A stretch of 64,000 bases of DNA. It comes from Akkermansiaceae bacterium. GTDB taxonomy: Bacteria; Verrucomicrobiota; Verrucomicrobiia; Verrucomicrobiales; Akkermansiaceae. The position numbers were made by a program, and so were the translations under genes. The notes under the pieces were generated by a model. That model had not been told where the DNA came from, ran no database searches, and worked only from the letters and a program-made list of their open reading frames with translations. Numbering within the stretch: the first letter of the stretch is position 1; each line of letters starts with the position of its first letter. Where the stretch lies: the NCBI GenBank assembly GCA_017798145.1, contig CP059069.1:3457226-3521225 (forward strand), written 5' to 3'. Below, piece by piece: positions 54,834 to 64,000 of this stretch.

Positions 54834-54882
54834 TCGAAATTTCGGCTTTTCAGCTTTTCACTATTCCGGCATTTTCCTCCCC

Positions 54883-55452
54883 ATGTCAGATCCAGCCAAA
54901 TCACTCAAGGAAACCGAAGCGAACATGCAGGCCGGCATCGAGCACCTCGTCCAGGATTTCCACGGCGTGCGCACCGGGAAAGCATCGCCCGCACTCATCG
55001 ACAACCTCGATGTGTATGTCCACGCATACGGCGGCGTGCAGAAGCTGAAATCCCTGGCGGTCATCAACTCCCCGGAGCCGCGCATGCTAAACGTCCAGCC
55101 CTTCGACCCCTCCACCACCCGCGACATCGAGAAGGCCATCCGCGAGTCCAAGCTGGGCCTCAATCCCGCAGCCGCCGAGCGCTCCATCCGCGTCCCCATC
55201 CCGGAACTCTCCGAGGAACGCCGCCGTGATATGGTCAAGCTCATCAAGACCCTCGCCGAGGAAGCGAAGGTGCGCCTCCGCGGTGCGCGCAAATCCGGCA
55301 TCGACGAAGCGAAGAAGATGAAGGCCGACAACATCCTCACCGAGGATACGCTCAAGGACCAGGAAAAACAGATCCAGGACCTCACCAACAAATACACAAA
55401 GCAGATCGACGAATTGGCGGCGGCCAAGGAGGAAGACCTGATGAAGATCTGA
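54883..55452 (+). CDS. frr: Ribosome recycling factor
   Basis: 189 residues, normal for RRF (about 185). Visible: DFHGVRTGKASPALIDNLDV, NSPEPRMLNVQPFDPST, and the C-terminal helices RRRDMVKLIKTLAEEAKVRL and KQIQDLTNKYTKQIDEL. It splits post-termination ribosomes with EF-G. Start at the ATG in MSDPAKSLKETEANMQAG; the longer frame upstream is antisense-like coding of pyrH. Downstream of pyrH in one unit. Confidence 0.97.
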   Translation: MSDPAKSLKETEANMQAGIEHLVQDFHGVRTGKASPALIDNLDVYVHAYGGVQKLKSLAVINSPEPRMLNVQPFDPSTTRDIEKAIRESKLGLNPAAAERSIRVPIPELSEERRRDMVKLIKTLAEEAKVRLRGARKSGIDEAKKMKADNILTEDTLKDQEKQIQDLTNKYTKQIDELAAAKEEDLMKI

Positions 55453-55607
55453 CCTCCGATTCCCAAGCTCCGGTTCCCGGGCGAGGTGCCTTCGGTGCGA
55501 AACACATCCTTCGGAATTTGAGATGAAAAATTGAAAGTTTGGCTTGCGCCTCATCCGCTTCCTCGCCTAAACCTTCGCCCCGCCGCTGCTCCAGCGGCCA
55601 CCCGGAA

Positions 55608-55680
55608 GGGGCGTTAGCTCAGTTGGTAGAGCACTTGCATGGCATGCAAGGGGTCAGCGGTTCGAATCCGCTACGCTCCA
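55608..55680 (+). tRNA. tRNA-Ala (anticodon GGC)
   Basis: 73 bases that fold into a full cloverleaf. Acceptor stem GGGGCGT pairs with ACGCTCC (one G-U). D-arm GCTC...GAGC. Anticodon stem CTTGC/GCAAG around loop ATGGCAT gives anticodon GGC, reading GCC and GCT alanine codons. T-arm AGCGG-TTCGAAT-CCGCT. Discriminator A. CCA is not encoded. It stands alone, 155 bases after frr. Confidence 0.97.
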
Positions 55681-55955
55681 CTTCACGGCGCTGCAGCCTG
55701 CTTCGCACAGATGGGCATTTTCACTTCGCAGCCGTTCTCGCGCCGTTGCCATGGGCGGCGTTCCCGGTGATTTTCTTGGCACGCGAAAAACCGGATTTTT
55801 TTTGGCCCGGCTAGACATTCAAGTTGATTTAACTATAAATGAACAAAGAAAATAAATCTCTCGTGAAAATTTTACAAAAAACTCTTGTCGGGAGGGGGAT
55901 TTTCGGTCATAAGACATTCGTTCACGCTACACACCCCCCCAAAAAACATACACCC

Positions 55956-56870
55956 ATGAAAAAGTCAGCTACACCCGGCGTGACGATTTCGATCATGCTA
56001 CTCGGCATCGCTTCGCTGCCGGCACAAGTGTTCGATTCGTCAGATGTCACCAAATCCGGCGGAAACAAGCCCACCGATCTCGGATTCAACACCAAGGCAC
56101 CTTTCGCGGCAGACCGCTTACTGAGCGGAGCCCACGAGGTTCCGGTTGTCACGAAAAGCGCCGCCGAACCCTCGGATGCCGCTCCGGTATTCGTCAGCCA
56201 GGACGCACTCACCCTTGGCGCTCGACGCAGCGTCACCCACAATGTGGAGAGCATCCTTGATCTTTCCGTCCTGCGTGAGACTTCCGCCTACCGATCTGCG
56301 GACCGCATCAAGATCAAGGTTTCCGATGAGGAGGCCTCCGGCATCCAGGCCGGCCTGGCCCAGTTGTCCGCAGCATACCAGAAGCCCGGACAGGACTCCG
56401 CCGATTGCGGTTCTGTCTCACTTTCCGTGGAGCAGAGGGTGAAGATGGATTCCTCCAAGGTTCTTGAAATCATCGAGTCGGAAATTTCCGCGAACCCGAA
56501 TTGCGCTTGCGAGATCGTCAAAATCGCCATCAAGGCCTCCGGTGCGGATGAAAGCCTCGTCGGTGACATCACGGAAGTCGCCATCACTGCGGCGCCTGAA
56601 TCAATGCGGATGATTTCCCAATGCGCCATCGCAGCCATGCCTGATGCATTGGCTTCCGTGCAAGCGGTCATCGCCAGGCTCGATCCGAATAGCGGCGATT
56701 CCTCCGCGAGCTCCAAGAGCGCGAAAAGCGGCAAGGATGCCAAAGCGGCCATCGCCTCAGTGCTGACGCCGCCAGTCGAGCCGCCGAACCCTCTCGATCT
56801 GCCGACGCCACCGTTCCTGCCGTTGCCACCACCGCCGCTACCACCTCTAGTCACCAATCCGAATCCCTGA
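55956..56870 (+). CDS. Exported protein with proline-rich C-terminus, unknown
   Basis: 304 residues. Signal peptide MKKSATPGVTISIMLLGIAS (to about LPA). The middle (about 150-260) is helical with paired Cys in ISANPNCACEIVKIAI and CGSVSLSVE. It ends in a Pro-rich tail (PTPPFLPLPPPPLPPL and surrounding). Start at 55956 is preferred over a frame extending 39 residues upstream across an AT-rich, promoter-like stretch near 55800-55870. Followed by a terminator. Function unknown. Confidence 0.8.
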   Translation: MKKSATPGVTISIMLLGIASLPAQVFDSSDVTKSGGNKPTDLGFNTKAPFAADRLLSGAHEVPVVTKSAAEPSDAAPVFVSQDALTLGARRSVTHNVESILDLSVLRETSAYRSADRIKIKVSDEEASGIQAGLAQLSAAYQKPGQDSADCGSVSLSVEQRVKMDSSKVLEIIESEISANPNCACEIVKIAIKASGADESLVGDITEVAITAAPESMRMISQCAIAAMPDALASVQAVIARLDPNSGDSSASSKSAKSGKDAKAAIASVLTPPVEPPNPLDLPTPPFLPLPPPPLPPLVTNPNP

Positions 56871-56896
56871 TCTGGATTATCCGGCAGATATTTGCG

Positions 56897-56929
56897 CCCG
56901 CCCATGCAAGACATGTGCGGGTGTTTTTG
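56897..56929 (+). terminator. Rho-independent terminator
   Basis: CCCGCCCATG, loop CAAGA, CATGTGCGGG (9 of 10 paired) then TGTTTTTGTC, 27 bases after the stop of the Pro-rich protein gene. Confidence 0.85.
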
Positions 56930-57012
56930 TCTTCGCCCATGGTGATTGAAAAGGTGCCGAATGTTTTCCGCTGAAATCTTGTCGAATGCGGGAAACAGGA
57001 TACTGTCATACC

Positions 57013-57732
57013 ATGAAGTTTTTAGTAACCGCGTTGCTCACAGCCGCCGCTGCCATCTCCCCGCTGCAAGCACAGGCTCCCGATCCCCAGCAGATCCTCG
57101 AAGGCGCGCGTCTTTCCGCGACACTTGTCGAGATGAAGGAAGGACTTAAGGGGAACCTCGTCCAGGGTCGCAAGAAGGTTCCCATCGTCATTTTTCTCAA
57201 GGGGAAGGACATCCAGTTCCAGTTCGAGGAAAACAGCAAATGGCGGGTCTTCCACATGCGCCTGGCAGATGACAGCTATCAGCTTTTTGAAATCATCGAC
57301 GGGAAAACAAGGGATTTTCCCCGCGAGAAACTCTTGGAACCCATCGCCGGCACAGACCTGACCTACGAGGATCTCGCCCTGCGTTTCTTTTACTGGCCGA
57401 GCCCTAGGCTTGAGGGCAAGGAAAGCGTTGGCGGACAGGATTGTTACAAACTGCGCCTCGATAAGCCCAAGGGAGCCGCTGGCCGCTACGAGGCCGTCTA
57501 TGTATGGGTCCATACGAAATTCGGAGCCTTCATGAAGATCCGTGGCCACAATGCCAACGGTGTGCTCGTGAAGGAGTTCCAGGTGGAGGATGTGATGAAT
57601 GTTGGGAACGGAGTTTACGTTCTGGAAAAAATGCAGGTCGCCACCCACGATTCCAAAACAGGACGCCGCGCATCCATAACCGATCTGACATTCAGCAAGC
57701 CTTCCAGCGGCGCTCTCAAGGGCTTGCGCTGA
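57013..57732 (+). CDS. LolA-like exported protein (outer-membrane lipoprotein sorting family)
   Basis: 239 residues with signal peptide MKFLVTALLTAAAAISPLQAQA. The mature part is a beta-rich half-barrel as in LolA/LppX proteins: VPIVIFLKGKDIQFQFEENS, DLTYEDLALRFFYWPSPRLE with the typical TYEDLALRF motif, GGQDCYKLRLDKP and YVWVHTKFGAFMKIRG. Such proteins carry or bind lipids or lipoproteins in the periplasm. No Cys lipobox, so soluble. Stands between two terminator-separated units; gltB follows after 108 bases. Confidence 0.83.
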   Translation: MKFLVTALLTAAAAISPLQAQAPDPQQILEGARLSATLVEMKEGLKGNLVQGRKKVPIVIFLKGKDIQFQFEENSKWRVFHMRLADDSYQLFEIIDGKTRDFPREKLLEPIAGTDLTYEDLALRFFYWPSPRLEGKESVGGQDCYKLRLDKPKGAAGRYEAVYVWVHTKFGAFMKIRGHNANGVLVKEFQVEDVMNVGNGVYVLEKMQVATHDSKTGRRASITDLTFSKPSSGALKGLR

Positions 57733-57840
57733 TCCGCAATGGCCTATTGATCTTGGGATTTGAAATTCCTGCAAAGCGGGAGAGGCACAATTCCTGCTTG
57801 TTCACAGCGCACCCATGTTCTTAATTCCCGCCCCCTTCCC

Positions 57841-62508
<4,668 letters not shown>

Positions 62509-62530
62509 CTCGTTGGCCAAAGGCAGGATC

Positions 62531-62782
62531 TCACTCCTTCCACCAGTCCCCGTCCTTCTCCCAGGCCTCCCGCTTGTCCTCCGTGCGGCTGGCCGCCTTG
62601 ACCTGTTTGGCGGATTTCTCATCCCTTTCCAATTCATCGAGCAGGTTGTCCACGCCGGCATCCCGCCTCGAGGCATTCCGCGCCATGCAGGCAAACAGTA
62701 TCAGAATGACGCTGAAGCTGAGGAAAATCGTTCCCAGCATGGCGACCGCAAACACATCGGCAACTGTCATTCCCGGCGACAT
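62531..62782 (-). CDS. Small membrane protein, unknown
   Basis: 83 residues with one membrane helix (about 9-31, AVAMLGTIFLSFSVILILFA). A charged cytosolic tail of Lys, Glu and Asp ends EKDGDWWKE. It lies between gltB and the YlbF-family gene on the opposite strand, and codon use looks coding. The call is structural; no family recognised. Confidence 0.55.
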   Translation of the reverse strand: MSPGMTVADVFAVAMLGTIFLSFSVILILFACMARNASRRDAGVDNLLDELERDEKSAKQVKAASRTEDKREAWEKDGDWWKE

Positions 62783-62887
62783 TCAGGCCGGATGGTTGCA
62801 CAGCCGGTTGCAGTGCACAAGCGGCCTGGCCCGCATTTCCTGAAAATGACGGTTGCACCGGTTCCGCCGCCGCCCTACCACTTTCCC

Positions 62888-63325
62888 ATGAGCACACTAC
62901 TCGAGAAAACATCCATCGTTTCCAAGACCAAGGAACTCTGCGCCCAGATCGCGGAAGACTCGCAATTCATCAAGCTCCAGGCCGATGTCGAACGCTTCCT
63001 CTCCGACGATGCCGCGAAGCTGCAATACCAGTCGGTCCACGAGAAGGGCGAGGAGCTGCACCACAAGCAGCACGCAGGAGTGGAACTCGGTGCCGCCGAA
63101 ATCAAGGCTTTTGAGGATGCCCGCGACGCACTGTTCGATAACAAGGTCGCCGCTGACTTCATGGACGCCCAGCGCGCGCTGGAGAGCATCCAGAAGCAGA
63201 TCGGGAAATATGTCAGCATGACCCTCGAGCTCGGCCGCGTCCCTACCGACGAGGAAGTGGAGGAAGCCCAGAACGGCGGCGGTTGCTGCGGTGGCGGCGG
63301 CGGCGGTGGTGGTTGCTGCGGCTGA
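62888..63325 (+). CDS. YlbF/YmcA-family protein with Gly/Cys tail
   Basis: 145 residues. The helical core (about 1-120) resembles Com_YlbF proteins: LLEKTSIVSKTKELCAQIAE, IKAFEDARDALFDNKVAADF and LESIQKQIGKYVSMTLEL. In Bacillus, YlbF and YmcA form a complex with YaaT that controls RNA maturation and development. The last 16 residues are GGGCCGGGGGGGGCCG, a cysteine-rich Gly tail that could bind a metal or Fe-S cluster, as described for the Bacillus YlbF complex. Start at 62888 fits the family; the upstream in-frame extension is not credible. Confidence 0.83.
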   Translation: MSTLLEKTSIVSKTKELCAQIAEDSQFIKLQADVERFLSDDAAKLQYQSVHEKGEELHHKQHAGVELGAAEIKAFEDARDALFDNKVAADFMDAQRALESIQKQIGKYVSMTLELGRVPTDEEVEEAQNGGGCCGGGGGGGGCCG

Positions 63326-63345
63326 TCCCTCGCTCCGCGAAATAC

Positions 63346-64000
63346 GTGTCTCTGGACGCCGCATACCTGACTTTCCTCGGCACCGGCACCTCCGTCGGAG
63401 TCCCCGTCATAGGATGCAACTGCCCGGTCTGCAAATCCCCCGACCCGCGCAACAACCGCACCCGCGCCTCCATCCTGGTCAGTACCGGGGAAACCACTGT
63501 CCTCGTCGATTCCGGGCCCGACCTCCGAGAGCAGGCGCTGCGGGAAGGGATTTCGATGATCGACGCGGTCATCTACACCCACTCCCACCTCGACCATGTC
63601 GCGGGCTTCGATGAGATGCGCGCCTTCTGCTGGGGGAAAGATGAGCCGCTGCCGCTTTATGCCACCGTATCCTGCATCGGCGTCCTCAAATCCATGTTCG
63701 GCTGGGCTTTCCTCCCGGACAACACGCACAGGGGCTATATCCGCCCGGCACCGCACCCCATCTCCGGGGAATTCCGCATCGGCGATCTGACAGTCCGTCC
63801 TTTGCCAGTGCTCCACGGCTCCGTCGAGACCATAGGCCTGCTTCTCGAAACGGATGCCGGTTTCCGCCTCTCCTATCTCCCGGATGTGAAATCCATCCCG
63901 GAGACCACCATGGCGATGATGGGAAACCTGGACCTGCTCATCATCGACGCCCTCCGGGACACACCCCATCCGACGCATCTTTCGCTCCCGGAGGCGATCG
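63346..64000 (+). CDS. PhnP-like metallo-beta-lactamase-fold hydrolase (3' end outside window)
   Basis: At least 218 codons run to the end of the window without a stop. GTG at 63346 is the likely start. Early residues are LTFLGTGTSVGVPVIGCNCPVC, with three Cys of the structural zinc site seen in PhnP. The catalytic motif is YTHSHLDHVAGFDEMR (HxHxDH). VLVDSGPDLREQAL and SYLPDVKSIP add further ligands. PhnP cleaves cyclic phosphodiesters in phosphonate breakdown; the relatives without phosphonate genes act on other phosphodiesters. It follows the YlbF-like gene with a 20-base gap, so probably one unit. Confidence 0.9.
   Translation, partial: MSLDAAYLTFLGTGTSVGVPVIGCNCPVCKSPDPRNNRTRASILVSTGETTVLVDSGPDLREQALREGISMIDAVIYTHSHLDHVAGFDEMRAFCWGKDEPLPLYATVSCIGVLKSMFGWAFLPDNTHRGYIRPAPHPISGEFRIGDLTVRPLPVLHGSVETIGLLLETDAGFRLSYLPDVKSIPETTMAMMGNLDLLIIDALRDTPHPTHLSLPEAI

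Noticed and set aside
63280-63325. Gly/Cys run as a sequencing artefact or simple repeat
   Set aside because: It stays in frame, ends in a proper stop and fits the coding strand, so it is kept as a real tail.

Overview
The window is about 62-65% G+C by eye, densely coded, and reads as a stretch of chromosome from a member of Verrucomicrobiota, probably order Verrucomicrobiales. The grounds are: a ddl-ftsQ-ftsA-ftsZ tail of the division cluster with a very long divergent FtsZ, PEP-CTERM sorting-signal proteins, secreted sulfatases, a prepilin-like secreted protein of the DUF1559 kind, a MoxR/DUF58 pair, and a rhomboid with the short C-terminal domain common in this group. The lineage is inferred from gene content; no rRNA is present. 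Apart from one IS3 relic, no phage, plasmid or CRISPR sequence was seen.

Layout. 1-4833: ddl (5' end outside the window), ftsQ, ftsA, ftsZ. 4847-6600: a 5'-truncated PEP-CTERM gene and an IS3-family element whose orfB carries a frameshift. 6598-8314: ovothiol-type methyltransferase, EF-hand lipoprotein, rlmH, small lipoprotein. 8369-15881: two paralogous membrane-anchored coiled-coil proteins, an MsbA-type ABC exporter and a 1299-residue exported protein of unknown function. 15938-17665: rpsM-rpsK-rpsD without rpoA/rplQ. 17899-23021: moxR and a DUF58 gene, normally neighbours, separated by about 3.1 kb on the opposite strand holding a copper-type TonB receptor, a small CxxC protein and the last ~37 codons of an RND-like efflux gene. 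23144-24499: gdhA.

24484-35824 is the most unusual region. It holds a tightly coupled operon ridA / tandem GTP-cyclohydrolase-II-like protein / SIS-like protein / hpt. Beside it lies a second operon (FAH-fold hydrolase, DUF3891, amidohydrolase, degenerate creatininase, creatininase, acetamidase/formamidase), with an amidase and an SBF-type transporter on the other strand. Almost every gene is a C-N or ring-opening hydrolase, so I infer an undescribed pathway for catabolism or salvage of a nitrogen heterocycle or its nucleotide.

35872-48366: metY, a double HbpS/GlcG-like exported protein, rhomboid, mazG, two sulfatases around a PEP-CTERM protein, a prepilin-like protein, and a response regulator/histidine kinase pair with a large discoidin-like sensor region. 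48302-52358: an operon of a duplicated-domain lipoprotein, ResB and a long CcsA (System II cytochrome c maturation). 52596-55680: rpmI-rplT, a small exported protein, pyrH, frr and tRNA-Ala(GGC). 55956-64000: a proline-tailed exported protein, a LolA-like exported protein, gltB (without gltD beside it), a small membrane protein, a YlbF-family protein with a Gly/Cys tail, and the start of a PhnP-like metallo-beta-lactamase-fold hydrolase that runs off the window.
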